Source: Manihot esculenta (taxonomy: Eukaryota; Streptophyta; Magnoliopsida; Malpighiales; Euphorbiaceae). Taken from it: DNA of 64,000 nt. Position 1 is the first letter of the stretch; each line of letters starts with the position of its first letter. A model generated the notes under the pieces. The model was not told where the DNA came from, ran no database searches, and saw only the letters and a list, made by a program, of their open reading frames with translations. Positions 54,196-64,000 of the stretch are shown piece after piece. The translations under genes and the position numbers were made by a program. The DNA lies in the NCBI RefSeq assembly GCF_001659605.2, contig NC_035176.2, positions 21,205,890-21,269,889 on the forward strand. The letters are read 5' to 3'.

Positions 54196-56462
54196 TGTAA
54201 CGCCCCGAAAAATCGGACCGCTACCGGCGCTAGGATCCGGGTCGACTTAAGGCCGCCGGGACCCGTAGCAAGCCTGACATATAACCTGTAAACCTGTATA
54301 ATCCCTTACATGATCACAGCATGCATAAAAATTTAAAACTTTTCTTTCATTCATTTCTCATACACCAACTCAACCTGAACATACATGTACATAGACATGA
54401 TCATAATCATGATCCCTCTGTGGGACCTCATCAATGCCCCAACGGGCGATACAACATGAGATGAGTTGGTTTAAACATATACATTATACAACATTTCTAT
54501 AGATCATGTATCAAAGGGATTACAATACTCATAGGGTCAAGCACATCTATAACCTCAATATACCTCATTACATAACATACTGTAATCTTTTACATTACAT
54601 CATAATACATTTGTCATGTCCACAATCTAACTATTACATAGATAAGACATACTTCAAATCTCTGGCTAACCTCCTGGTCTACCCTGTACCTGCACATCTG
54701 GGGTTAGGGGAGAGGGGTGAGCTACAAAGCCCAGTGAGCAGAATAGAGAAAACATATATTAAAATTTCATGCCATTATGTAATGCAACACATCACAACAA
54801 ATCACATCTCGGATGGTATTGTCACCAATAGTCCTCTACATAGTCCAACTGTGCCGGGACGTAGAATGGGTACAACCGGTCTTTCCCTTAACATAACATA
54901 TCATACAGTCCAACTGTGCCAGGGACGTAGAATGGGTACAACCTGGACTTCCTCTTACATCGTGCCAGGGACGTAGAATGGGTACAACCTGGACTTCCAT
55001 ACCATATCATGCCATAACATCATCATATCGTGGGAGGACTAAAGGATCATCCAATAACCAATCCACATCAACATCAATATCATAAATGCAATGCAACATA
55101 TTCGTGAATACTAATGCAAACAACCTACTATAACTCATGGCATTCATGATGCATGGGTCATGCTCAAAATTCATATTTCATTTATTTTGAAACTTAAGGT
55201 TCATTCCACTCACCTCTGGCTAGCTCTGACAAACTCTGTAGCAGCTGGCTCACTGCTGGGGTCCTCGGTTCCTCGGGTCCGAACCTACACAGGTGGACTC
55301 CAATGAGGGACCAAACATACATAAACATAACTCTAATATACTCCCCCAAAAACCCCCTATAACATCATGAAAACATCACATAAAAACATGCAAGAAATGG
55401 TTGAACAGGGCACTTTCGGCGGCACCTTCGGCGGCCGAAAGTCCTGGACAGAGACGAAACTCAGGTAGGTTCGGCGGCACCTTCGGCGGCCGAAAGTCCC
55501 AGACAGAGACGAAAGTCTCCTTTCGGGGGCAACTTCGGCAGCCGAAAGGCCTGCCTCCCCAGCCATGTTCGGCGGCCGAAAGTACCTTCAGCTGCCGAAC
55601 CTGGTTTCTGCCAAAGGGCAGAAACTTGGCTCCCTTTGCACATTTCGCCTCCAAACCTTCCAAACATGCATATTTCTCAACCAAAGCATGCATACAAGTT
55701 CCTAGGGGCCTCAAACATGCATATACCCCATCTACAACACTTCAATCATACATAACCAAGCTACATTGTTTAAAAAGTCATCAAAAACCCATAGGTTCGA
55801 CATATACCCTAACATGCATTCTACCCTTTAAAACTTCATAAAACTTGTTTAAATCATACATTGAGCTTAAGATCGGCTCTTACCTCTTGAAGATCGAGGG
55901 TTGAGGAGATCTAAACTTGGAGATGGGAGAAGTTCCAACTTTTGGTCTCCAAGCTCCAAAACTCGTTCTAAGCTCAAAGATCTTCAAAACCAAAGTTATA
56001 AACTTGTAAAGATCATGGAAAAAGGAAGGAAAAACTCAAGATTGGGGAAGGATGGCGGAATGCTCACCTTGGCCGAAATGGGGAGAAAAAGCTCGCCCAT
56101 TTTCGGCTAAGGGACCCTTTTATAGGTGGCTGGCCAGGCCACGTTCGGGGGCCGAACTTGCCTCCGTATGCATGCCATGTTCGGCGGCCGAACTTGACTT
56201 TCGGCAGCTGAACCTGAACTTCCCTCACTCATGCTTTCGGGGGCCTAACGTGCCTCCAAAACGCATGCATGTTCGGCGGCCGAACCTGAGTTTTCCTCCA
56301 AAGACTTTTCATGCAAAAACTCATTAAATTTTCATACTTAAAACCATTAAAAACATGAAAACATCTTATGAAAGCATGGTTCCACCCTTCTAGAGGTCTC
56401 CGACATCCGGGATTCCACCGGACGGTAGGAATTCCGATACTGGAGTCTAGCCGGGTATTACA
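54196..56462 (-). repeat. 3' LTR of element E
   Basis: 2267 bases (plus-strand reading tgtaacgcccc to gggtattaca). Minisatellite at about 54840-54995 (units around gccagggacgtagaatgggt). It has lost one 20-base palindrome unit relative to the 5' LTR near 56268-56290. Confidence 0.94.
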
Positions 56463-56499
56463 TTCTCCCCCCCTTAAGAACATTCGTCCCCGAATGTTC
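56463..56499 (-). other. Polypurine tract and stem-loop of E
   Basis: The complement of ttctccccccccttaa (56463-56478) is the polypurine tract. The same GAACATTCG / CGAATGTTC stem-loop as in B and D lies at 56478-56499. Confidence 0.88.
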
Positions 56500-56571
56500 C
56501 TCACTAGCACACATAGCATGGCAAAGAACATAACACATATACAAGGCACATAAACACATAGGGATCTAACC

Positions 56572-59484
56572 TTAAAAGAGATGAGGGTACTGCTGGAGCA
56601 TAGACTCCCGTGTCTCCCAAGTGCATTCTTCTAAATTGTGGTGGTTCCACAGGACTTTTACCATCGGGATTTCCTTGTTCCTTAATTTTCTGATCTGGGT
56701 GTCTATGATCCGTACTGGCTGTTCAACATAGGTGAGATCCTCTTGGACCTCCACATCAGGCTCACTAAGAACCTTGCTTGGATCTGACACAAACTTCCTC
56801 AACATTGAAACATGGAAAACCGGATGGATTCTTTCCATTGAAGCAGGTAAATCCAGCTTGTACGACACATTCCCAATCTTTTGCAAGATTTCAAAGGGTC
56901 CGATGTATCGTGGGGCTAGTTTACCTTTCTTCCCGAAGCGAACCACTCCCTTCATTGGAGACACCTTAAGCAATACCAGATCCCCCTCCTGAAACTCTAA
57001 CTGTCTCCTGCGGACGTCTGCATAGCTCTTCTGTCTGCTTGCAGCAGTCTTGATCCTTTCTCTGATTATGGGTACTACCCTGCTGGTGATCTCTACTAAT
57101 TCAGGCCCTGCCAAGGCCTTTTCTCCAACTTCCTCCCAGCAAACAGGTGACCTGCACTTCCTCCCATATAAAGCTTCATATGGAGCCATCCCGATGCTAG
57201 CATGATGGCTGTTATTGTAGGCAAACTCCACCAAAGGTAGATGCTGCCTCCAAGAACCGCCAAAGTCCAGCACACACATTCTGAGCATATCCTCTATGGT
57301 CTGGATGGTCCTTTCTGACTGTCCATCAGTATGGGGGTGGAAGGCAGTACTGAAATCCAACCTAGTACCCATGGCATTCTGCAGACTCCGCCAAAATCTG
57401 GAGGTGAACTGGGGCCCTCTATCTGACACTATCGAAACAGGAACCCCATGCAGCCTGACAATCTCATCCACATACACCTGCGCCAACTTGTCCACAGAGT
57501 AGCCACTCCTGACAGGAATGAAGTGAGCAGATTTAGTAAGTCTGTCCACAATCACCCATATGGAGTCCACTCTATTGGACGCCGCCGGTAACCCCACTAC
57601 AAAGTCCATAGCTATATTTTCCCATTTCCATTCTGGAATAGGTAGCGGGTTAAGCATTCCAGCCGGCTTCTGATGTTCCAGCTTCACCCTCTGACATACT
57701 TCGCAGGCGGACACAAACTGTGCCACTTCTTTCTTCATAGCTGGCCACCAATAAACCTTCTTTAGATCTTGATACATCTTGGTGGCTCCTGGGTGAATGA
57801 TGTATCTTGCATTATGAGCCTCTCTCATAATGTCTCCTTTTAGCCCAATGTCATCTGGTACACATAGTCTGCTCCCATAGCGGAGGATCCCCTTGCTGTC
57901 AAATCTGAACTCACTGTCATTGCTTGACTGAACAGTCCTGGCAATCTTCACTAACTTCGGGTCCTCATGCTGTTTCTGAGCCACCTGCTCCAGAAACACG
58001 GGTGCCACTCTCATCTGGGCCACCAAGGCACCTGTACCAGACAACTCCATCTGTAGACCTTCCTCAATAAGCTTGTATAACTCCTTCACCACTGGCCTCC
58101 TCTCTGCCGTGATGTGGGATAGACTGCCTAGTGACTTTCGGCTTAGGGCGTCTGCCACGACATTCGCCTTACCCGGATGATACTGAATCTTACAATCATA
58201 GTCACTCAGCAACTCTACCCATCTCCTCTGTCTCAAATTCAGATCCCTCTGACTCAAGATGTACTGCAGGCTCTTATGATCTGTGAAGATTTCACATTTT
58301 ATCCCATAGAGGTAATGCCTCCACATCTTGAGTGCAAAGATTACTGCTGCCATCTCAAGGTCATGTGTGGGGTAATTCAACTCATGCTTCTTTAGCTGCC
58401 TAGAAGCATAAGCAATCACCCTTTCATTCTGCATAAGCACACAACCCAGTCCCACACGGGACGCATCACAAAAGACTGTAAAGTCCTCATCACTAGATGG
58501 CAGAGCTAACACTGGTGCTGAAGTTAACCTCTTCTTAAGCTCTTCAAAACTCTCTTCGCACTGGTCGGTCCACAGAAACTTCTGATTCTTCCTGGTCAGT
58601 CTGGTCAGAGGAGCTGCTATTTTCGAGAAGTCCTGTACGAACCTCCTGTAGTAACCTGCCAAACCCAAGAAACTTCTAATCTCTGTCACTGAAGTGGGTC
58701 TAGGCCAGTTAGCCACAGTTTCTGTCTTCTTGGGGTCTACCTCAATCCCATTCTCTGACACTACATGCCCCAAGAACGAAATGCTCCTCAGCCAGAACTC
58801 ACATTTAGAGAACTTGGCATACAAGCCATGTTCCCTCAAAGTCTGCAAAACTAACCTCAGATGATGGGCATGCTCCTCTGCATTCCTGGAATACACCAAG
58901 ATATCATCTATGAAGACAATAACAAAGTGATCCAGGTACTGGCTAAACACTCTGTTCATGAGATCCATGAATGCTGCAGGGGCGTTGGTTAACCCGAACG
59001 GCATTACAAGGAACTCAAAATGCCCATATCTGGTCCTGAAAGCTGTCTTTGGAACGTCCTCTTCCCTGATCCTCAACTGATGATACCCCGATCTCAGATC
59101 TATTTTGGAGAAACAACCCGCTCCTGCTAGCTGGTCGAATAGATCATCGATCCTTGGCAATGGGTACCTATTCTTGGTAGTGACTTTGTTCAACTGTCTG
59201 TAGTCGATACAAAGTCTAAGGGATCCATCCTTCTTCCTCACAAACAAGACCGGAGCACCCCAAGGTGAGGTACTCTGTCGGATGAAACCCTTTTCTACCA
59301 GCTCTTGCAACTGTTCTTTCAACTCCTTCAACTCGGCTGGAGCCATCCTGTAGGGAGGGATAGAGATCGGTCTAGTGCCAGGCACCAACTCTATCTCGAA
59401 CTCTATCTCCCTAGCAGGTGGTAAACCTGGAAGCTCATCAGGAAAGACATCCTGAAACTCTCTGACAACTGGCACCGAGGCTGG
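56572..59484 (-). CDS. Pol part of element E: reverse transcriptase, RNase H, integrase, chromodomain
   Basis: About 970 residues, open and in the same frame as the Gag-protease part, but separated from it by one TAG. It begins [10 protein letters not shown]. Reverse transcriptase keeps F-I-D-D; RNase H keeps F-C-D-A-S-R and T-D-H-K-S; integrase has H2C2, M-D-F, S-D-R-G-P-Q-F and the G-Q-S-E-R-T Glu; the C-terminal chromodomain ([14 protein letters not shown]) is complete. It has no own upstream ATG at its start, so it would need stop readthrough or is silent. Confidence 0.9.
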   Translation of the reverse strand, partial: PASVPVVREFQDVFPDELPGLPPAREIEFEIELVPGTRPISIPPYRMAPAELKELKEQLQELVEKGFIRQSTSPWGAPVLFVRKKDGSLRLCIDYRQLNKVTTKNRYPLPRIDDLFDQLAGAGCFSKIDLRSGYHQLRIREEDVPKTAFRTRYGHFEFLVMPFGLTNAPAAFMDLMNRVFSQYLDHFVIVFIDDILVYSRNAEEHAHHLRLVLQTLREHGLYAKFSKCEFWLRSISFLGHVVSENGIEVDPKKTETVANWPRPTSVTEIRSFLGLAGYYRRFVQDFSKIAAPLTRLTRKNQKFLWTDQCEESFEELKKRLTSAPVLALPSSDEDFTVFCDASRVGLGCVLMQNERVIAYASRQLKKHELNYPTHDLEMAAVIFALKMWRHYLYGIKCEIFTDHKSLQYILSQRDLNLRQRRWVELLSDYDCKIQYHPGKANVVADALSRKSLGSLSHITAERRPVVKELYKLIEEGLQMELSGTGALVAQMRVAPVFLEQVAQKQHEDPKLVKIARTVQSSNDSEFRFDSKGILRYGSRLCVPDDIGLKGDIMREAHNARYIIHPGATKMYQDLKKVYWWPAMKKEVAQFVSACEVCQRVKLEHQKPAGMLNPLPIPEWKWENIAMDFVVGLPAASNRVDSIWVIVDRLTKSAHFIPVRSGYSVDKLAQVYVDEIVRLHGVPVSIVSDRGPQFTSRFWRSLQNAMGTRLDFSTAFHPHTDGQSERTIQTIEDMLRMCVLDFGGSWRQHLPLVEFAYNNSHHASIGMAPYEALYGRKCRSPVCWEEVGEKALAGPELVEITSRVVPIIRERIKTAASRQKSYADVRRRQLEFQEGDLVLLKVSPMKGVVRFGKKGKLAPRYIGPFEILQKIGNVSYKLDLPASMERIHPVFHVSMLRKFVSDPSKVLSEPDVEVQEDLTYVEQPVRIIDTQIRKLRNKEIPMVKVLWNHHNLEECTWETRESMLQQYPHLF

Positions 59485-61551
59485 CTACCTGACCTGACTG
59501 TCTAGCTCTCTCACATGAGCTAAGTACCCCTGACATCCCTTCCTAAGCAACCTACGAGCCTGAAGGGCTGATATCAAACCTCTAGGTGTGCCCCTCTTGT
59601 CTCCTCTGAAGACGACCTCTGACCCGTTCTGATCTCTGAACCTGACTACCTTGTCCCTGCAGTCCAAGGTAGCACCATGGGTAGATAGCCAATCCATCCC
59701 TAGAATGACGTCAAAGTCTGTCAAATCTAGAACCACAAGGTCGGCGGAGAGGCATCTTCCCTCAATAAAAACTGGACTGTACTGGCAGACTGACACTGCC
59801 ACTGACGGGTTACACTTGGGTCCACTGACCCATAGGGGACACTCTAACCCAGAGACTATCAGACCTAACCTCTCAACGGCTCTCGGAGCAATAAATGAAT
59901 GAGATGCACCCGGGTCCATTAATGCATACACATCAGAACACCCAATGACGAGATTACCTGACACCACGGTGTTGGATGTGTTAGCCTCCTGCTGTGTCAT
60001 GGTGAAGATCCTGGCTGGAGCTGATGGACCTTCACCTCGGGAACCAGAAGAAGAGGCTGCCCCTCTCCCTCTACCTCTGCCACTGCCCTGAGTTGTGGCT
60101 GGAACTACTGGCTGTGCCACACTACCAGAAGCTGTCTGCTGGGGCTGGCCCATAAAAGGCGCTCTAGGACAATCCCGAGCCATGTGTCCCTCCTGTCCAC
60201 ATCTGAAACATGTGTTAGTCCCAGCTCGACACACTCCCCTGTGCGGTCTTCCACATCTCTGGCATTCTGTACCATCTGAGCCTGAGCTCGAGCCACCGCC
60301 AAATCCCAGACCGGATTTCAGCTTGTTCCAAAACTTATTCTTCTTCGGCTTCCTGGTGGTGTTATCCCACCTCTTCTTACCTGAACTCTGAGAAGAGAAC
60401 CCTGGTCCTCCTCTGCCTGGGGTCTTAACCCCTGAAGACTGGGTCACTGACTGCTTCACTGACCCCTCAACTATAGCACTTGCTTCCATTCTTCGGGCCA
60501 TATCCACCACAGTGTGGAAACTTTCTCTCTCTGCTGACTGAACCAACGAGGAGTACCTGGAATGCAGCTTCATAACATATTTCTTGGCTTTCTTCGTATC
60601 TGAATCTAGAGCTTGCCCTGAAAAAGGCAACAGCTCCAAGAATTTATCCGTGAACTCCTCTACACTCATGTGCTCTGACTGCCTCAGTTGCTCAAACTCG
60701 ATCATTTTCAGTTCTCTAGAACTGTCTGGAAAAGCCCATCCAGCGAACTCATTCGCAAATTCTTCCCATGTCATACCGTCTAGTCTCGGGTCCACATAAC
60801 ACTTGAACCATTCTCGTGCCTTCTTGCACTTTAAAGTGAACCCTGCCATCTGAATGGCCCTGCTGTCACTTGCCCCTAGCTCATCAGTTATTGTCTTCAC
60901 TACTCTCAGATACTCAAAGGGGTCATCCCCTGACTTGTATTTGGGAGCATCTAGCTTGAGGTAATCTGTCATCTTCACCTTGCTCCCATCAGCTGAGCTA
61001 GGTCTAGGAGGTTGAGTAACTGGGGCTGCTGTTTCTGTAGGTGGTGGAGGTGGAGGTGCAGCATTCCCCGAGGTGGGGTTTGCCGGGTTTGGATAGAAAG
61101 GTGAGGGTGGATAAGCTGGGTACTGTGTGTAAGGTGGATAGAAAGGTGGATAAGGCATGTAGGTAGGGTAGGGGTGAAAGCTGGAGTAATCCGATGTACC
61201 TCCCATCGGATACCCTGAACCCTGTGGAAAGGGTGGATAATGGGGTGGAAAACCATACCCCGAGGCCTGAACGCCTCCCTGAGACTCCCCTGTCCCTTCT
61301 TCCTGCATGCTCACATCCAGGTTCCCATCCCTCCTCTGATCCTCTTCCATAACCTCCCTCACGTCTGAAGAACTTCCTCCTCTATCAGTCCCCCTTCTGC
61401 TAGCATCAAAAGACCTTCTAGGGTCCCTTGACACTCTTTCTCTGTTGGCTCTACAAGACATTGCCCTAAGCAATGTGGGAGGACGGGCGCTCGTGCCCTC
61501 ATCCTCAGGTGGCACTCCAGTCAATCGCGCAGATCGACGAGTTCCTCTCAT
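59485..61551 (-). CDS. Gag-protease part of element E
   Basis: Start ATG at 61549-61551 ([14 protein letters not shown]), shared with B. An earlier in-frame ATG (61584) lies in the leader and is not conserved. 688 residues: Pro/Tyr-rich tract, Gag core (V-K-M-T-D-Y-L-K-L-D-A-P on), both knuckles ([26 protein letters not shown]), protease D-P-G-A-S-H-S-F. It ends at TAG (complement of 59485-59487), where B has GAG (Glu) in Q-V-R-E-P-A-S: a single-base change explains the stop. Confidence 0.9.
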   Translation of the reverse strand: MRGTRRSARLTGVPPEDEGTSARPPTLLRAMSCRANRERVSRDPRRSFDASRRGTDRGGSSSDVREVMEEDQRRDGNLDVSMQEEGTGESQGGVQASGYGFPPHYPPFPQGSGYPMGGTSDYSSFHPYPTYMPYPPFYPPYTQYPAYPPSPFYPNPANPTSGNAAPPPPPPTETAAPVTQPPRPSSADGSKVKMTDYLKLDAPKYKSGDDPFEYLRVVKTITDELGASDSRAIQMAGFTLKCKKAREWFKCYVDPRLDGMTWEEFANEFAGWAFPDSSRELKMIEFEQLRQSEHMSVEEFTDKFLELLPFSGQALDSDTKKAKKYVMKLHSRYSSLVQSAERESFHTVVDMARRMEASAIVEGSVKQSVTQSSGVKTPGRGGPGFSSQSSGKKRWDNTTRKPKKNKFWNKLKSGLGFGGGSSSGSDGTECQRCGRPHRGVCRAGTNTCFRCGQEGHMARDCPRAPFMGQPQQTASGSVAQPVVPATTQGSGRGRGRGAASSSGSRGEGPSAPARIFTMTQQEANTSNTVVSGNLVIGCSDVYALMDPGASHSFIAPRAVERLGLIVSGLECPLWVSGPKCNPSVAVSVCQYSPVFIEGRCLSADLVVLDLTDFDVILGMDWLSTHGATLDCRDKVVRFRDQNGSEVVFRGDKRGTPRGLISALQARRLLRKGCQGYLAHVRELDSQVR

Positions 61552-61823
61552 CCTGTTTTCTGAAAAACAGTACACATCAAGCAAGCATTAGCATCATATG
61601 GTTCATGTGGGCACACATGAACCCTCATCACATACATCACATAGTATAGCATATCATTAATGCACATGTATATTATCATGGCATTTCACATCATCATACA
61701 AGACAGGACTCCACATCCTATCCTAGTGGACATGACCTTTCCTATTGTGCTTGACCTTCTATAACATCTATGAGCCCGACATTCTAGGTCCGATCCTATG
61801 AACCTAGGGCTCTGATACCATTC
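61552..61823 (-). other. Leader of E with tRNA-Met primer site
   Basis: 61809-61820 is gctctgatacca, the complement of TGGTATCAGAGC, three bases from the LTR. The rest is non-coding. Confidence 0.9.
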
Positions 61824-64000
61824 TGTAACGCCCCGAAAAATCGGACCGCTACCGGCGCTAGGATCCGGGTCGACTTAAGGCCGCCGGGACCCGTAGCAAG
61901 CCTGACATATAACCTGTAAACCTGTATAATCCCTTACATGATCACAGCATGCATAAAAATTTAAAACTTTTCTTTCATTCATTTCTCATACACCAACTCA
62001 ACCTGAACATACATGTACATAGACATGATCATAATCATGATCCCTCTGTGGGACCTCATCAATGCCCCAACGGGCGATACAACATGAGATGAGTTGGTTT
62101 AAACATATACATTATACAACATTTCTATAGATCATGTATCAAAGGGATTACAATACTCATAGGGTCAAGCACATCTATAACCTCAATATACCTCATTACA
62201 TAACATACTGTAATCTTTTACATTACATCATAATACATTTGTCATGTCCACAATCTAACTATTACATAGATAAGACATACTTCAAATCTCTGGCTAACCT
62301 CCTGGTCTACCCTGTACCTGCACATCTGGGGTTAGGGGAGAGGGGTGAGCTACAAAGCCCAGTGAGCAGAATAGAGAAAACATATATTAAAATTTCATGC
62401 CATTATGTAATGCAACACATCACAACAAATCACATCTCGGATGGTATTGTCACCAATAGTCCTCTACATAGTCCAACTGTGCCGGGACGTAGAATGGGTA
62501 CAACCGGTCTTTCCCTTAACATAACATATCATACAGTCCAACTGTGCCAGGGACGTAGAATGGGTACAACCTGGACTTCCTCTTACATCGTGCCAGGGAC
62601 GTAGAATGGGTACAACCTGGACTTCCATACCATATCATGCCATAACATCATCATATCGTGGGAGGACTAAAGGATCATCCAATAACCAATCCACATCAAC
62701 ATCAATATCATAAATGCAATGCAACATATTCGTGAATACTAATGCAAACAACCTACTATAACTCATGGCATTGATGATGCATGGGTCATGCTCAAAATTC
62801 ATATTTCATTTATTTTGAAACTTAAGGTTCATTCCACTCACCTCTGGCTAGCTCTGACAAACTCTGTAGCAGCTGGCTCACTGCTGGGGTCCTCGGTTCC
62901 TCGGGTCCGAACCTACACAGGTGGACTCCAATGAGGGACCAAACATACATAAACATAACTCTAATATACTCCCCCAAAAACCCCCTATAACATCATGAAA
63001 ACATCACATAAAAACATGCAAGAAATGGTTGAACAGGGCACTTTCGGCGGCACCTTCGGCGGCCGAAAGTCCTGGACAGAGACGAAACTCAGGTAGGTTC
63101 GGCGGCACCTTCGGCGGCCGAAAGTCCCAGACAGAGACGAAAGTCTCCTTTCGGGGGCAACTTCGGCAGCCGAAAGGCCTGCCTCCCCAGCCATGTTCGG
63201 CGGCCGAAAGTACCTTCGGCTGCCGAACCTGGTTTCTGCCAAAGGGCAGAAACTTGGCTCCCTTTGCACATTTCGCCTCCAAACCTTCCAAACATGCATA
63301 TTTCTCAACCAAAGCATGCATACAAGTTCCTAGGGGCCTCAAACATGCATATACCCCATCTACAACACTTCAATCATACATAACCAAGCTACATTGTTCA
63401 AAAAGTCATCAAAAACCCATAGGTTCGACATATACCCTAACATGCATTCTACCCCTTAAAACTTCATAAAACTTGTTTAAATCATACATTGAGCTTAAGA
63501 TCGGCTCTTACCTCTTGAAGATCGAGGGTTGAGGAGATCTAAACTTGGAGATGGGAGAAGTTCCAACTTTTGGTCTCCAAGCTCCAAAACTCGTTCTAAG
63601 CTCAAAGATCTTCAAAACCAAAGTTATAAACTTGTAAAGATCATGGAAAAAGGAAGGAAAAACTCAAGATTGGGGAAGGATGGCGGAATGCTCACCTTGG
63701 CCGAAATGGGGAGAAAAAGCTCGCCCATTTTCAGCTAAGGGACCCTTTTATAGGTGGCTGGCCAGGCCACGTTCGGGGGCCGAACTTGCCTCCGTATGCA
63801 TGCCATGTTCGGCGGCCGAACTTGACTTTCGGCGGCTGAACCTGAACTTCCCTCACTCATGCTTTCGGGGGCCTAACGTGCCTCCAAAACGCATGCATGT
63901 TCGGCGGCCGAACTTGACTTTCGGCGGCCGAACCTGAGTTTTCCTCCAAAGACTTTTCATGCAAAAACTCATTAAATTTTCATACTTAAAACCATTAAAA
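61824..64000 (-). repeat. 5' LTR of element E (partial)
   Basis: 2177 visible bases, nearly identical to 54196-56462. It keeps two neighbouring palindrome units at about 63898-63933 where the 3' LTR has one. Minisatellite at about 62468-62624. The TATA box is on the minus strand in ccttttataggtgg (about 63744-63757). Confidence 0.94.

Larger units (their letters stand above)
54196..64000 (-). mobile_element. Young Tekay-like element E (minus strand, cut by window end)
   Basis: 3' LTR 54196-56462, coding region 56572-61551, leader and primer site 61552-61823, 5' LTR from 61824 to beyond the window (about 110 bases missing, judged by the other copies). The coding region is complete except for one stop (complement of 59485-59487). 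The LTRs differ by about six substitutions and one 20-base unit over the visible part. The left flank is atatt (54191-54195); its TSD partner is outside the window. Confidence 0.95.

Overview
This is a plant nuclear window, almost certainly from a eudicot, made nearly entirely of transposable elements. The signs are Ty3/gypsy chromovirus and Athila-type retrotransposons, Copia, CACTA and LINE remnants, a small hAT-type inverted-repeat element, and an intron-split terpene synthase pseudogene. Euphorbiaceae is only a weak guess. I find no intact host gene and no RNA gene.

Layout. 1-11225: an old minus-strand Tekay-like (chromodomain gypsy) element A, cut by the window start. Its gag region carries two solo LTRs (3648-5342 and 6043-8329), each with a target-site duplication (TSD). 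11226 to about 13300: a gag-deleted Athila-like remnant that A landed in. 13461-13688: a Copia gag scrap. 13684 to about 17045: a decayed CACTA (En/Spm) transposase region split by a Copia-type solo LTR (14475-15967). 17310-18362: a broken sesquiterpene-synthase-like gene. 18363-23600: AT-rich, gene-poor DNA with a LINE scrap.

23618-54195 and beyond: one old CRM-like gypsy element X, cut into four pieces by three later insertions. These are (i) a young, full-length Tekay-like element B at 26401-36381 with a single open 1664-residue Gag-Pol; (ii) a gag-protease-only Athila-like element at 38420-53099, whose upstream LTR holds a hAT-like MITE, which in turn holds the non-autonomous Tekay relative D (44825-51955); and (iii) a minus-strand Tekay-like element E from 54196 past the window end, with one in-frame stop between protease and reverse transcriptase. 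Matching TSDs (taaac, caagg, gatggtgc, agggg) prove the order X > Athila-like > MITE > D, a four-level nest.

How the parts work together. B, and probably the source of E, can supply reverse transcriptase and integrase. D lacks most of gag and pol, yet has nearly identical LTRs, the same tRNA-Met primer site, the same polypurine tract and the same stem-loop, so it was most likely moved in trans. The Tekay-type LTRs share arrays of a 13-base palindrome, TTCGGC-N-GCCGAA, placed just before the TATA box and again in the leader. This is the most striking unexplained structure in the window. All difference counts below were made by eye.
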